From Allopontixanthobacter sediminis (GTDB lineage Bacteria > Pseudomonadota > Alphaproteobacteria > Sphingomonadales > Sphingomonadaceae), in assembly GCF_009828115.1 (NCBI RefSeq), contig NZ_WTYL01000002.1, positions 1 through 64,000 of the forward strand: 64,000 bases of DNA. The letters are read 5' to 3'. Of the stretch, positions 1-9,453 are shown one piece after another. Each line of letters begins with the position of its first letter. The first letter of the stretch is position 1. Position numbers and translations under genes: made by a program. The notes beneath the pieces were generated by a model. The model ran no database searches. It worked only from the letters and a program-made list of their open reading frames with translations, and was not told the origin of the DNA.

Positions 1-327
1 CAGAAGCGGGTCAGTTTCTTCGGTGGCCGCGCAGCGACACCCGAATGGAGCCCGCGCGGTGACCAGATTGCCTTCACTCATATCGCCGGCGATTTCCGGA
101 TCGCAGTGATGAACCCCGGTGGGGGCGGCCTTCGGTTCCTGACCGATTCCTGGCAGGATGAGGGCCCAGCGTGGGCGCCGAATGGGCGGATCATTCAGTT
201 CTTCCGTACGGAGCGTAATTCCGGCCGGACATCCTTATGGCAAGTCGACCTGACCGGCCGCAACGAACGAAGCCTCGATACTCCGATGGATGCTTCAGAC
301 CCTGCTTGGGGGCCAATTTTACCCTGA
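1..327 (+). CDS. tolB: TolB C-terminal end (partial, starts before window)
   Basis: The open frame enters from the left edge and ends at TGA 325-327. The visible 108 residues are beta-propeller repeats of the TolB/PD40 type: TPEWSPRGDQIAF, then a second blade with EGPAWAPNGRIIQFF and a final SDPAWGP close to the stop, which is how alphaproteobacterial TolB proteins end. TolB is the periplasmic component of the Tol-Pal envelope system. The start and amino-terminal domain lie outside the window. Normally pal follows closely, but no pal-like frame is visible in the next 680 bases, so this copy is either separated from pal or is a second tolB. Confidence 0.8.
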   Translation, partial: QKRVSFFGGRAATPEWSPRGDQIAFTHIAGDFRIAVMNPGGGGLRFLTDSWQDEGPAWAPNGRIIQFFRTERNSGRTSLWQVDLTGRNERSLDTPMDASDPAWGPILP

Positions 328-1008
328 TTACTTTCTGATATGGTCCTGTCAAACGAGCCTATCAAGGAGATGACCAAGTCCGAAAAATCCGTCGGTCATA
401 CCATAGGATACGCTGGACAATGGCCGAAATGTAGTCGCGTCCGGAACAGCGGACTTTCTCCGACGATGGCGAATAGCTGGCGATAGACTAAATCAAGGAC
501 AGTGCGACCGCTTCCACTGACAAAGCTGCCGTTCCTGGGTTCAATCCAAGCTCTTGAAACCTGTCCTTCATTCAGGGTTCGTTGAGCGCGCATAACTGGC
601 CTTTTTTAAGACTGCGAGAATCGCTATTGACTGGCAAGAGCTGGGTGGAAACCGGACAGACCGCTAAGTTCAGTCTAAACCAAAACCGGCGGGCAGTTCG
701 AGAATAGGAAAAAGGCTCCTACTGAGCGGTCCAGCGATGCCTTCAAGGTGAATGACAATGCGCCCAATTATCTTGTAGCACCAAGCCAAGCGCCATTGGT
801 TGTGCAATTTTCCACCTCGATATTAAGGCTTTGGTTAGTCGTTTTCGTGTCTCGAAGGGGGTAATCGACGATCATGGAGACTGATGAGATTGACTGATGG
901 GCGATTTGCCCGGTCAATGCCGTTCCAAGGAAGGTACGCGACGTTCAGGGCAAACGATTCCACCAAAAGAAGCGCTACTGGCAGCGTGTCCCTTCCCGAA
1001 AACCCGGA
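328..1008. other. Non-coding gap with degenerate repeat
   Basis: About 680 bases between tolB and the Amj gene. The short frames here have no recognisable domain, no good ribosome site and unusual composition. The part 505-664 matches a second copy at 9063-9219 and is described as a repeat. I see nothing else convincing. Confidence 0.5.
505..664 (+). repeat. Degenerate intergenic repeat, copy 1
   Basis: This stretch aligns by eye over about 160 bases with 9063-9219. Shared blocks are CGCT-ACTGACAAAGC, CTTGAAACC/CCTGAAACC, TTCAGG-TT-CTTGAGCGC and a terminal block (633-664) of the form GGC-AA--TGGGTGG-A--CGGAC. The terminal block recurs at 11889 and 12332. It sits between genes and has no frame of its own. 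Confidence 0.55.
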
Positions 1009-1812
1009 TCAGATCACTCCGGCCAAATGGGCGACCAGCCAGGCCGAGGGCAACAGCATCGCCTGAGCTAAAAAAGTACCGCCCAGCCTGCTGAACGAAA
1101 GCCATATGATCGTTCTTCTGAAAGTGGACTGGGCGACCCGCCCCGAAACCACGTCATCGGTCATCACCGACAATTGGGGATCAATGACGACGAACAGCAA
1201 TATGGTGGCAAAGCCGTTAATAACCGCCGAAAGCTGCGAGGCGGTGACCCGATATTCTGGGTTAAGGTAGCCCGCATAAAGCGATCCGATAACACCCACG
1301 GTAAGGAGCGCCTGCGCAAATATGTTGAGCAAGATGATAGTCAGCGACACTCCGCGCGGCTTCTTCAAGTCGGTCAGATGCACTTCCCGCGGCAAGGTTA
1401 CAGTCTGCCTCAGATATCCAAAACCGCCTCTTGATAGGGCATGCCAGATGAGCCTGGGTAGCGACCGGTTTTCATGAAAATGTGCGATTGCAGAAGTAAA
1501 CCAGCGCTGCGTCGTTGGTATCAGAAGCGCGCCTACAATAGCGGCTCCGCTGGCAGAAAGCAGCACGATCCTGAAGTCCATCTCCAACCCGGAACCAGTA
1601 CCATTGGCAATATCGTTTTCTATCCGCTTTGCCAGAAAGGGTCCGAGAAAACTGTTGGACAGCCGAGAAACGAGGACGAGAATGTTGAATAAGGCGAAAG
1701 AAACCGCAATTCTTCCGGTCCTCACTCCTGCTATTCTGGCCGCATAGGCGAGTGCGCCGATCAGATGGATTACAAAGGTAAGCGCGCAAATCGCAAATAG
1801 CTGCGTATCCAT
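1009..1812 (-). CDS. amj: Amj-family lipid II flippase
   Basis: A 267-residue multi-pass membrane protein of the Amj/YdaH (DUF2837) family, the alternate lipid II flippase that moves the peptidoglycan precursor across the inner membrane when MurJ is lacking. The family hallmark is near the start: a first membrane helix followed by AARIAGVRTGRIAVSF and LVSRLSN (residues about 24-52). About six hydrophobic helices follow. I chose ATG 1812 (MDTQLF) rather than the more upstream 1911 because family members begin with MDTQL and AGAGAA stands just in front. It is divergent from the SLC13 permease with 179 bases between them. Length fits the family. Confidence 0.8.
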   Translation of the reverse strand: MDTQLFAICALTFVIHLIGALAYAARIAGVRTGRIAVSFALFNILVLVSRLSNSFLGPFLAKRIENDIANGTGSGLEMDFRIVLLSASGAAIVGALLIPTTQRWFTSAIAHFHENRSLPRLIWHALSRGGFGYLRQTVTLPREVHLTDLKKPRGVSLTIILLNIFAQALLTVGVIGSLYAGYLNPEYRVTASQLSAVINGFATILLFVVIDPQLSVMTDDVVSGRVAQSTFRRTIIWLSFSRLGGTFLAQAMLLPSAWLVAHLAGVI

Positions 1813-1991
1813 AATGGTTTTCTCTGGCCGACGGTAACGCTGCCGATACGAATTCCGTGACATGGATGCGAACCAAATCTGCGCGACCCCAAAAATAGAG
1901 TACCCCTGCAATCAAATGTGTCTTTGGAACATCCGCGATCAGTAGCAAATAGCCCGCATTGTTTTCGTACTTTTCGAATCGGAACGAGTAG

Positions 1992-3782
1992 ATGTTTGAC
2001 TTGATCGCTCCCTTCGCCCCTATGATCGTGGGGGGAACCCTGGTCTTGCTGCTGGTTGCTTTCGCGTTCGAAATTCGTCCCCCGGAAGTTACGGCCCTTG
2101 CTGCAGTCGGCATTCTGCTGTTGCTGGGGATCATCTCTACCGATGACCTGTTAGGCGCGATGGGGAACTCTGCACCTCTCACGATCGCCGCGATGTTCAT
2201 TATATCTGCATCAGTGGTGCGGACCGGCGCGCTTGAGGCTTTTGCTGGTCAGGTTACCAGGGTGGCAAAGAGGGCGCCAATTGCAGCGGCGGCGATGTTA
2301 TTGGCGGCCGTGGCAGTGATGTCTGCATTCACGAATAACACCCCATTGGTCATGATCATGATCCCCATCGGCATCACTTTGGCCAAGCAGTTGGGAGAGA
2401 CATCTTCCAAAATCCTGATGCCTATTTCCTTTGCAGCAATTTTGGGCGGAACTTGCACGCTGATTGGCACCTCGACGAACATTCTGGTCGATGGGGTCGC
2501 GCAAAAGCAAGGCCTGGCTGCATTCACGATTTTCGAAATGGCACCGGTAGGCATAATTGTCGCGATAGTGGGTGTGGGATATCTCGCCCTGACCCGCCGA
2601 TTTCTTCCTGATCGTGACGTGATGTCGGCATTTCTCCCTGTGAATCAGAACAAGCGATACGCCATGTCCGTCTACGTCACGGCCACTTCTCCCTATGTCG
2701 GGCAGAAGCCTGAGGATGTCGCAATCTTCAAAAGCGGTAACCGCCGCTTTGTTGATCTGGTTCGCAACGATGTGCCGATCAATCGCACTGCCGAGGATAG
2801 GGTCATCAAGCCCGGCGATGTCGTGATCCTCAATTCCGATGAAGCAGATGTTATGACTATCCGGGAACGTGGAAGGCTAGCTTTGGCAGTCGCCGATGAC
2901 GATGGGACCATTCCTGTTTCATCTCACAAATCCGTCATTGCCGAAGTACTGTTGCTGCCCGACGCCCGCTGTATTGGCCAAAGTCTAAACCAGCTGGAAA
3001 TGACGAAGAGATACGGGGTCAGTCCCATCGCCTTGCACCGGCGGGGGGAAAATCTGAAAGAGCGATATGAAAGATCACCTTTACGGGTCGGGGATACGCT
3101 GCTCGTCGAAGGGTCTCCGGCGGATCTGATGCGCCTGGTCGAAGGCGAAAATTTGTTGAATGTGTCCGAGCCCAAATCGCGCGGGTTCAAAACCCAGAAG
3201 GCACCTATTGCCATCGCGGTAATTATGTCGGTGATCGTTGCTGCGGCGTTCGACATCATGCCTATTACCGGCTTGGCGGTGCTGGGCATGGCAGTGGTGC
3301 TGGTCACGCGCTGCATCGAACCGGACGAGGCATTTGCATCCGTAGATTGGCGGATAATCGGACTGATCATCGCGATGCTTGCAATAGGAACAGCGCTCGA
3401 AAACGCCGGCTTGGTCGAAATGCTCGTCAGCGCTGCGACACCAATGTTGTCCTCGTTTCCGCCGATTGTGGCGCTGGCGGCGATCTATCTGCTTAGCCTT
3501 TTGCTCACCGAACTGGTGACGAATAATGCAGTCGCAATCGTCGTCACGCCGATTGCAATCCAACTTGCGATTGCCCTAGGTGCCGATCCGCGCCCATTTG
3601 TCATCGCTGTCATGTTTGCCGCAAGCGCCAGCTTTCTGACGCCAATAGGGTATCAGACAAACACGTTGGTTTATGGCGCAGGCGGTTATCAGTTTCTCGA
3701 TTTCGCGCGCTATGGCCTGCCGCTGACGGTAGTGGTCGCGATTACCTCGATCACGGCCATCCCCCTTATCTGGCCGCTTTGA
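1992..3782 (+). CDS. SLC13-family permease with TrkA-C domains
   Basis: A 596-residue inner-membrane transporter of the SLC13/DASS type, the form with two cytoplasmic RCK_C (TrkA-C) domains in the middle. Amino-terminal helices carry TNNTPLV (about 114-120) and GTSTNIL (about 159-165); the carboxy-terminal half repeats the pattern with VTNNAVAIVV and PIGYQTNTLVYG, the paired substrate/sodium motifs of the family. Residues about 220-390 are soluble and contain two RCK_C-like units (for example IKPGDVVILNSDE and LRVGDTLLVEGS). The substrate cannot be read; sulfate, dicarboxylates or other anions are possible. ATG 1992 has only a weak purine-rich site (GGAACGAG). It stands alone in its transcription direction. 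Confidence 0.85.
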   Translation: MFDLIAPFAPMIVGGTLVLLLVAFAFEIRPPEVTALAAVGILLLLGIISTDDLLGAMGNSAPLTIAAMFIISASVVRTGALEAFAGQVTRVAKRAPIAAAAMLLAAVAVMSAFTNNTPLVMIMIPIGITLAKQLGETSSKILMPISFAAILGGTCTLIGTSTNILVDGVAQKQGLAAFTIFEMAPVGIIVAIVGVGYLALTRRFLPDRDVMSAFLPVNQNKRYAMSVYVTATSPYVGQKPEDVAIFKSGNRRFVDLVRNDVPINRTAEDRVIKPGDVVILNSDEADVMTIRERGRLALAVADDDGTIPVSSHKSVIAEVLLLPDARCIGQSLNQLEMTKRYGVSPIALHRRGENLKERYERSPLRVGDTLLVEGSPADLMRLVEGENLLNVSEPKSRGFKTQKAPIAIAVIMSVIVAAAFDIMPITGLAVLGMAVVLVTRCIEPDEAFASVDWRIIGLIIAMLAIGTALENAGLVEMLVSAATPMLSSFPPIVALAAIYLLSLLLTELVTNNAVAIVVTPIAIQLAIALGADPRPFVIAVMFAASASFLTPIGYQTNTLVYGAGGYQFLDFARYGLPLTVVVAITSITAIPLIWPL

Positions 3783-4281
3783 TCCGACGCTTGTGGATAG
3801 GGTCGAGACAGGTTTTGGCGGCTGACTTACTTTCTGGGAAACGCAGGTTTTTTTCGAGAATGGTAATTAGCGACCGACAGGCTCGACCGGGGGAAGCATG
3901 GCGGCATCCGCGAACAAAGCAGTCATAGCGCTTGCGAAATTTGGTTGCTGAAAGCGGCCATACTCCCACGCAGAAACAATGGGCAACCGATGGCAGGTCT
4001 CTCGATGTCGGGGCATGCTTAGGGGTTGCAATCGTCTGACTCTCGCCGCCGACGCGCGGTTCCTCCGTACGGCCGCAAGCAAAACTGGTCTCGAAGGCGG
4101 CCAATTGTCGCACGCCGGAACAATGCAAACACCGACTCCAACATAGTCTTGTTAGCAGGGGCGGCGGCGACCTCTCACCGCCTCTTTATCCTTTGAAATG
4201 GAGTGCCTTACTCGTTATCAACTGGAGAAGGCTGCGAGGTTCTGTTTCATGTGAGCCGAACGCACAACTTGGGGGCATCAA
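3783..4281. other. Non-coding gap upstream of the DUF3857 gene
   Basis: About 500 bases without a credible gene. Around 3950-3980 the text AAAGCGGCCATACT resembles the dispersed repeat at 9063-9219 (AAAGCGGCCATACA), so this is probably a further, eroded copy. Minus-strand frames here have no domain. Confidence 0.4.
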
Positions 4282-7074
4282 ATGAAACCGCTGCGCTTGC
4301 TACTTTTGGCTTCGTCGTTCGGCGTGCTTCCGCTTACGTCGGCGGTCGCCGGTGAGGAAATTCTTTATGCGCCGGCCCCCGATTGGGTCGAGGTCAAGCC
4401 GCTCATAGCTGCCGACAGCAAGGGCGCGCCGCTGGTCCTTGTCGAACAGCAGGTCCGCCTCGAAGGGGGCACCGTCACCAGCTACAACGACATGGCAATG
4501 CGACTGAGCTCGCCCGAAGCGCTCACGCAAGCGGGCACGCTGACCGCGCAGTGGATGCCAGACAAGGGCGATCTCGTGATCCACCGAGTCGAGCTGCTCC
4601 GCGATGGCACCACGGTGGACGTGATCGCGCAAGGCGCGCGGTTCGACGCCCTGCGCCGCGAGCGTCAGCTCGAGCAGCGCGTCGTCGATGGCATACGTAC
4701 TGCGTCTTTGGCACTTCCCGGTGCGCGAGTGGGCGATGTCGTGCGGCTCGCCTATTCGGTGAGCATGCGCGACCAGGCGCTCGGCGACGAGATGCAATGG
4801 GAAGGTATGCTGCTGGCGAAGCCGGTGCCGCTAGACCGCGGCAACATCACAATTTCCTGGCCGGCGGGCGAGGATATTCGTTGGCGCGCAAAGGCGGTCA
4901 CCGCCGGTCCACAGCCTGTCGAGCGCAGAGGATATCGCTACCTGTCGTTCGATCTGCCGATTGATAAACAAGCGGAAATGCCAGGCGACGCTCCGCTGCG
5001 GTACCTGATTCCGCCAATTATCGGCGCCAGCAGCTTCTCTGGCTGGTCCGAGGTCTCTGAAATCATGGCTCCGCTTTATCTGCGGGTTCTCGGAATTGCG
5101 GCCGACAGTGACCTTGCGCGGCAAGTCGAACAGTTAAAATCGGCAAGTACGGACCCGCTGATCCGCGTCGCGCTCGCGACCCGGCTGGTGCAGGACGAGA
5201 TCAGTTATCTCGCCAATGGAATGGACGGGGGGAACTATATTCCGCAGGCGCCGGCCGAGACGTGGGAGCATCGCTACGGGGATTGCAAGGCAAAGAGCCT
5301 GCTTCTCGCTGCGCTGCTGCGGGCAATGGACATCGAGGCCGAACCGATGCTCGTGCGGACAAGTGCAGGTGACGCGCTGCCGGAGATGTTGCCCATGCCC
5401 GGCGGCTTCGATCACGTCATCGTGCATGCGGTGGTAGACGGGACCGATTACTGGCTCGATGGAACAAGTGCGGGCGCACGAATCGACAACATCGCCATCG
5501 TTCCGCCGTTCCATTATGGCTTGCCTCTGCGTGCCGAAGGCGCCGAGCTGATCGTACTCTCTCCGCGGCTGCCGTCCGGCGAAGGCGACAAGCTGAAGCT
5601 GGTGATCGACAGCAGCGCGGGTATTTCCGTGCCCGCTATGTACGAGATCGACATCGAGCTGACTGGCGCCTCCGCGGCGCCCGTCCGTGCGATGGCGGGT
5701 CAGATCGAGGGCCAGCTGCTCGAGCAGATGGTGTCTTCGATCGTCGGCGCAGTGTTGGGCGATACGCAGCTGCTGACCCACGACCTCTCATGGGACCAGA
5801 CGAAGGGTGTCGCGAACGTCACCGCGAGCGGGGTCATGACTACACCTTGGCGGCGCGAGCAGGAAGTTTATCAGCTCCAGCCTCCTGGGCAGCCTGCTGT
5901 AAAAATCAGTTTCGCTGCAGACCGTGCTCGGTCTGCTTGGCGCGATATCCCGCTCCGGCTCAATGGGCCTTCGAGCCAGCATCTGGAACTGAGCGTCGTG
6001 CTGCCCGACGGCGGGCGCGGATTTGCCATCGTCGACGGAGCCGGGATCGACGAGATGCTTGCCGGAATAGCGGTACGCTCCACGGCCGACTTGAAGCAGC
6101 GTCTTTTCACTCTCAAGCAGTCCGTCGTGAGCGCCGGGGGAGAACTCCCTGCCGCGAATATCGCGGCCGCCCAGCGTGACTCGGCGCGTATTCAGCGGCA
6201 GCTGCCGCAATTGCGGGCACCGGAAGGGGCACGAGCTCGCTGGAACTACAAAGGCACCGATCGCGATCTACTCGGGCCGTTGGAAAGGGCCTTCTCGCAG
6301 CTCATAGATAAGGCGGCCGAAGATGAGATCGCACAAGCTTATGCAAACCGCGCGGCGTTTCGCGCCGGAACATTCGATTTTTCCGCGGCAAAGTCGGATC
6401 TCGACAAGGCAATCGAGCACGAAGCCTCGATTGCGTTGTATTACCAGCGCGCGGCGGTGCTGACCGAACTGGGCGATCTCGAAAGCAGCCTCGGCGACCT
6501 CCAGACTGCCGAAGCTCTCGAGGCGAAGGGCGAAAGCTACGCCTCTCAGATCGAGCTACTTGGACTGCTCGGCCGCGCCGACGAAGGTGTGGCGCTCGCA
6601 AGAGAATATGGACCGATGGCTGAATCCGAAGAGGACGCCAGCCAACTGATTGCTACTGCGCTGATGTGGGAAGGCAACTCCACCGAGGCCTTGGCTGTTC
6701 TGGCGAAGGAAGCGGGTCGCCGCCCCGGCGACGGCGAACTTCTCAACGCCCAGTGTTGGGAAGCCGGTGTTTGGGCCAAGATAGACGATGCAATGCTCGA
6801 CGTCTGCACGCGCGCGGTCGAGAAGTCCGACTGGTCGGCGAACGCGCTCGACAGCCGGGCCATGGCATATTTCCGTCTCGGACGGCTGAGCGAAGCGCGC
6901 GCCGACCTCGATGCAGTGGTGTCAAAGGCTCCCGAGATAGCCGAATCGCGTTTCATGCGCGGCGTCGTGCGGCTCGCACAGGGGGACAAGGGCGGGCGCG
7001 ATGAGGTTCAACTGGCCTTGCACATGAAGCCAAGCCTTGCGCACATCTATGCTGCCTATGGAATAAAGCCCTGA
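4282..7074 (+). CDS. DUF3857 / transglutaminase-like / TPR exported protein
   Basis: A 930-residue exported protein. A signal peptide (residues 1-24, ending SAVAG) is followed by a DUF3857 beta-sandwich domain, then a transglutaminase-like fold whose catalytic triad is intact: Cys335 in YGDCKAKS, His378 in FDHVIVH and Asp393 in WLDGTSAG. From about residue 650 the protein becomes helical with tetratricopeptide-like repeats up to the end. Such DUF3857 proteins are common in sphingomonads and are thought to be periplasmic or surface proteins, but their substrate is unknown. The start ATG 4282 follows CTTGGGGGCATCAA. It is followed 156 bases later by an M61-like peptidase on the same strand, possibly a functional partner. 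Confidence 0.85.
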   Translation: MKPLRLLLLASSFGVLPLTSAVAGEEILYAPAPDWVEVKPLIAADSKGAPLVLVEQQVRLEGGTVTSYNDMAMRLSSPEALTQAGTLTAQWMPDKGDLVIHRVELLRDGTTVDVIAQGARFDALRRERQLEQRVVDGIRTASLALPGARVGDVVRLAYSVSMRDQALGDEMQWEGMLLAKPVPLDRGNITISWPAGEDIRWRAKAVTAGPQPVERRGYRYLSFDLPIDKQAEMPGDAPLRYLIPPIIGASSFSGWSEVSEIMAPLYLRVLGIAADSDLARQVEQLKSASTDPLIRVALATRLVQDEISYLANGMDGGNYIPQAPAETWEHRYGDCKAKSLLLAALLRAMDIEAEPMLVRTSAGDALPEMLPMPGGFDHVIVHAVVDGTDYWLDGTSAGARIDNIAIVPPFHYGLPLRAEGAELIVLSPRLPSGEGDKLKLVIDSSAGISVPAMYEIDIELTGASAAPVRAMAGQIEGQLLEQMVSSIVGAVLGDTQLLTHDLSWDQTKGVANVTASGVMTTPWRREQEVYQLQPPGQPAVKISFAADRARSAWRDIPLRLNGPSSQHLELSVVLPDGGRGFAIVDGAGIDEMLAGIAVRSTADLKQRLFTLKQSVVSAGGELPAANIAAAQRDSARIQRQLPQLRAPEGARARWNYKGTDRDLLGPLERAFSQLIDKAAEDEIAQAYANRAAFRAGTFDFSAAKSDLDKAIEHEASIALYYQRAAVLTELGDLESSLGDLQTAEALEAKGESYASQIELLGLLGRADEGVALAREYGPMAESEEDASQLIATALMWEGNSTEALAVLAKEAGRRPGDGELLNAQCWEAGVWAKIDDAMLDVCTRAVEKSDWSANALDSRAMAYFRLGRLSEARADLDAVVSKAPEIAESRFMRGVVRLAQGDKGGRDEVQLALHMKPSLAHIYAAYGIKP

Positions 7075-7230
7075 GCCCTAGCGGGGAGCAGGCGCTCTGG
7101 ATTAGCCAATTGATCGCCGAGGTCCGCAATTCATGTTCCTGCGAACGTCTGCATCTTCAGGGCAACCAGCGAAAACTCGACGATTGAGCATGCGCGGGCA
7201 GAAAGGAACACGTAAACAGGAGTGTGCGCC

Positions 7231-8982
7231 ATGGTCAGATCTTCTCTTGTCAGCCTCTCGTTTATTGTGCTTCAAGGATGCGCGGTAAGCAACCCGCCGC
7301 CAATTAGCGCGCTCCTTCAAACATCCAGTGCTCCGGCGACCGATTTATCGTTAGACTATTCGCTGTCGCCCCATTTCGTAGGCGCGGATCTTGAGTCAGT
7401 CGACGTGACAATGAAGTTCGCCGGTGATGCGGACGGTAATACGGTCCTGACCCTGCCCAAGGAATTTGCCGGACAGCAGGACCTTTGGCGGCATATTTCC
7501 GCTCTGGAAATCATTGGCGGAAAAATCGAGCCAAGGGACTCCGCCACTCGAATTCTGCTACATTGGCCAAACGAGCTATTGACGGTTCGTTACCGTGTTA
7601 ACTCAGCTTATGACGAGACGCCTTCTTCCTATGCGAAGGGCGGCGCAATTATCCGTCCCGACTGGTTCGCAGCATTCGGAGAAGCTCTATTCGCAGCAGT
7701 GGAAGGCAGGGACTACGTCCCAGCCCGTTATCGTTGGCAGGGCTGGCCGGAAAGCTGGCGAGTTGTCTCCGACATTGATCACGGGCAGACTGGCCAGGCG
7801 ATGACCGGCGCTGATATCGTCGAAAGTACCCTTTTGGCCGGTCCTGCTTTACAATATTTCGAACGCCAGATTCCGAACGGCACGTTGCGCATGGGCGTGA
7901 ACGGGACCTTTCAATTCGAAATCGCTGATTACGTGAACGCGCAGACACGGGTCATTGCCGCGCAGCGGAAATTCTGGGGAGACGCGAACGGACCGTACAC
8001 CGTTACACTCTATGCGCTGCAAGATGTCGCGAACGGCTCCAGCGCAGGCGGTACGGGGCGAAGCGATGGCTTCGCTTTGGAGGCAACGTCCGACATCGAC
8101 CTGTCAATCCTGACGCGTATTCTGGCGCATGAGCACACACATACCTGGATATCTCGCCGGGTGGGCGAATTGCCGAAGCAGGACGAAGCACTGAACTATT
8201 GGTTCAGCGAAGGTGTGACCGATTTCTACACCGGGCGCACCCTGTTAAGCGCGGGTGTATGGACCCCTGCGGAATTTGCGGACGACTTGAATGAGGCGCT
8301 AGCCCGCTACGCCGGATCTCCCGCGCGTGACCGCCCCAACAACGCCATCGCCCGGGAATTCTGGTCAGACGACGACGTTCAGCAACTACCATATGATCGT
8401 GGCCGGCTCTTCGCGCTCCTAGTCGATTACCAATTGCGGGTCAGGAGCGGGGGTTCGGCCAACTACGATGATTTGCTGGCGATCATGCGCGAACGCTGGC
8501 GTCTTGCGGCGGTAGATCAAAAGCCCGAACTCAGGTCCGCTTTTGTCGATGCCGCTAGCGAACTTGGACTGAACGTGCGCCAAGACCTTGCACGGTATAT
8601 CGATGCCGGGGAACGTATCCTCTTGCCAGATGCCCTATTTGGCTCATGCGCAATCTTGCGCACGGTCGACCTTGCACGTTTCGACCCAGGTTTCGACCGG
8701 AGGAAAAGTTCGGAAACGGGGGTAATTCAGGGTGTAGTTCCCGACGGTCCCGCGGCTCAGGCCGGACTAGAAAATGGAATGAAACGGATCGCCTATATAT
8801 CGAGCAAAGAAGGGGATTCTCGCGTTCCGATGGTCTATCGGGTGGCCCAACAAGATGAAGAGCTAACGATAAGCTGGCTGCCCGCGGGGCGAGAGACATA
8901 TACTGCTCAAGAGCTCGACCCGTCGAGTGTATCCGGTACAGCTCAATGCCGGCAGATGCTGTCTGGTGGCGATTCTGGTTAA
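7231..8982 (+). CDS. M61-like metallopeptidase lipoprotein with PDZ domain
   Basis: A 583-residue predicted lipoprotein: signal sequence ending in the lipobox LQGC (Cys17). The zinc site is His300-Glu301-x-x-His304 (AHEHTHTW) with the third ligand probably Glu327 in WFSEGVTDFY, the gluzincin arrangement of family M61 (glycyl aminopeptidase type). A PDZ-like segment with VVPDGPAAQAGLENG lies near residues 495-520, as in M61 enzymes. Start: a GTG at 7222 is possible, but AGGAG at 7218-7222 stands 8 bases before ATG 7231, so I take ATG. The protein is likely anchored to an outer or inner membrane facing the periplasm. Substrate unknown. Confidence 0.8.
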   Translation: MVRSSLVSLSFIVLQGCAVSNPPPISALLQTSSAPATDLSLDYSLSPHFVGADLESVDVTMKFAGDADGNTVLTLPKEFAGQQDLWRHISALEIIGGKIEPRDSATRILLHWPNELLTVRYRVNSAYDETPSSYAKGGAIIRPDWFAAFGEALFAAVEGRDYVPARYRWQGWPESWRVVSDIDHGQTGQAMTGADIVESTLLAGPALQYFERQIPNGTLRMGVNGTFQFEIADYVNAQTRVIAAQRKFWGDANGPYTVTLYALQDVANGSSAGGTGRSDGFALEATSDIDLSILTRILAHEHTHTWISRRVGELPKQDEALNYWFSEGVTDFYTGRTLLSAGVWTPAEFADDLNEALARYAGSPARDRPNNAIAREFWSDDDVQQLPYDRGRLFALLVDYQLRVRSGGSANYDDLLAIMRERWRLAAVDQKPELRSAFVDAASELGLNVRQDLARYIDAGERILLPDALFGSCAILRTVDLARFDPGFDRRKSSETGVIQGVVPDGPAAQAGLENGMKRIAYISSKEGDSRVPMVYRVAQQDEELTISWLPAGRETYTAQELDPSSVSGTAQCRQMLSGGDSG

Positions 8983-9062
8983 TCTTTTCATGGCATTTTC
9001 GGCCGGTCCCACTTCAGGCAAATAGTCGGCAGCGCCGCCCTCCGTAAGAACCAACAATCAGT

Positions 9063-9219
9063 CAGCTCCCGCTGACAAAGCGGCCATACAAAGGCTCGAT
9101 CTTCTCACCTGAAACCGGCCATACGTTCAGGTTTCCTTGAGCGCCCCAGACCGGCAGCTATTAGGACTACGCAAATCGGTGTTGAATGGCGTAAATTGGG
9201 TGGGATGCGGACTGTCCGC
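9063..9219 (+). repeat. Degenerate intergenic repeat, copy 2
   Basis: The best counterpart of copy 1 (505-664). Both carry CTGACAAAGC at the left, a GAAACC block, TTCAGG followed by TTGAGCGC, and end in a TGGGTGG-A--CGGAC-G-CCGC block (9188-9219). It lies in the 470-base gene-free gap 8983-9453, which otherwise shows nothing I can name apart from promoter space before the YHYH gene. Confidence 0.55.
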
Positions 9220-9453
9220 CTATTGATAGAAAGGCCCTTTCGCTGACATTAGATGAATTTGGTTTGCCCGTGTCACGCCGCTACCAGACCATTCATGTTA
9301 AGCGTAGGATGTTGCCAGACAGAAAGTCGTGCTCAGAATACGGCAGACTTCGTTTCGTCGTAGATTAACGTATCGCCCTTGGTTTTGGAACGTGACGCCT
9401 CAACATTTCACTTGTGTTGTTTGCGCGGTCTATGAAATTGGTTAGGGACGGAT

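Noticed and set aside
396-593. Minus-strand frame of 65 residues
   Set aside because: Lies in the dispersed repeat and has no counterpart frame in the second copy.
1472-2200. Minus-strand frame of 242 residues
   Set aside because: It overlaps the Amj gene in another frame and the SLC13 start; composition is low-quality and no motif is seen.
4383-4964. Plus-strand Arg/Ala-rich frame of 193 residues
   Set aside because: Shadow of the DUF3857 gene in another frame; composition typical of GC-rich out-of-frame reading.
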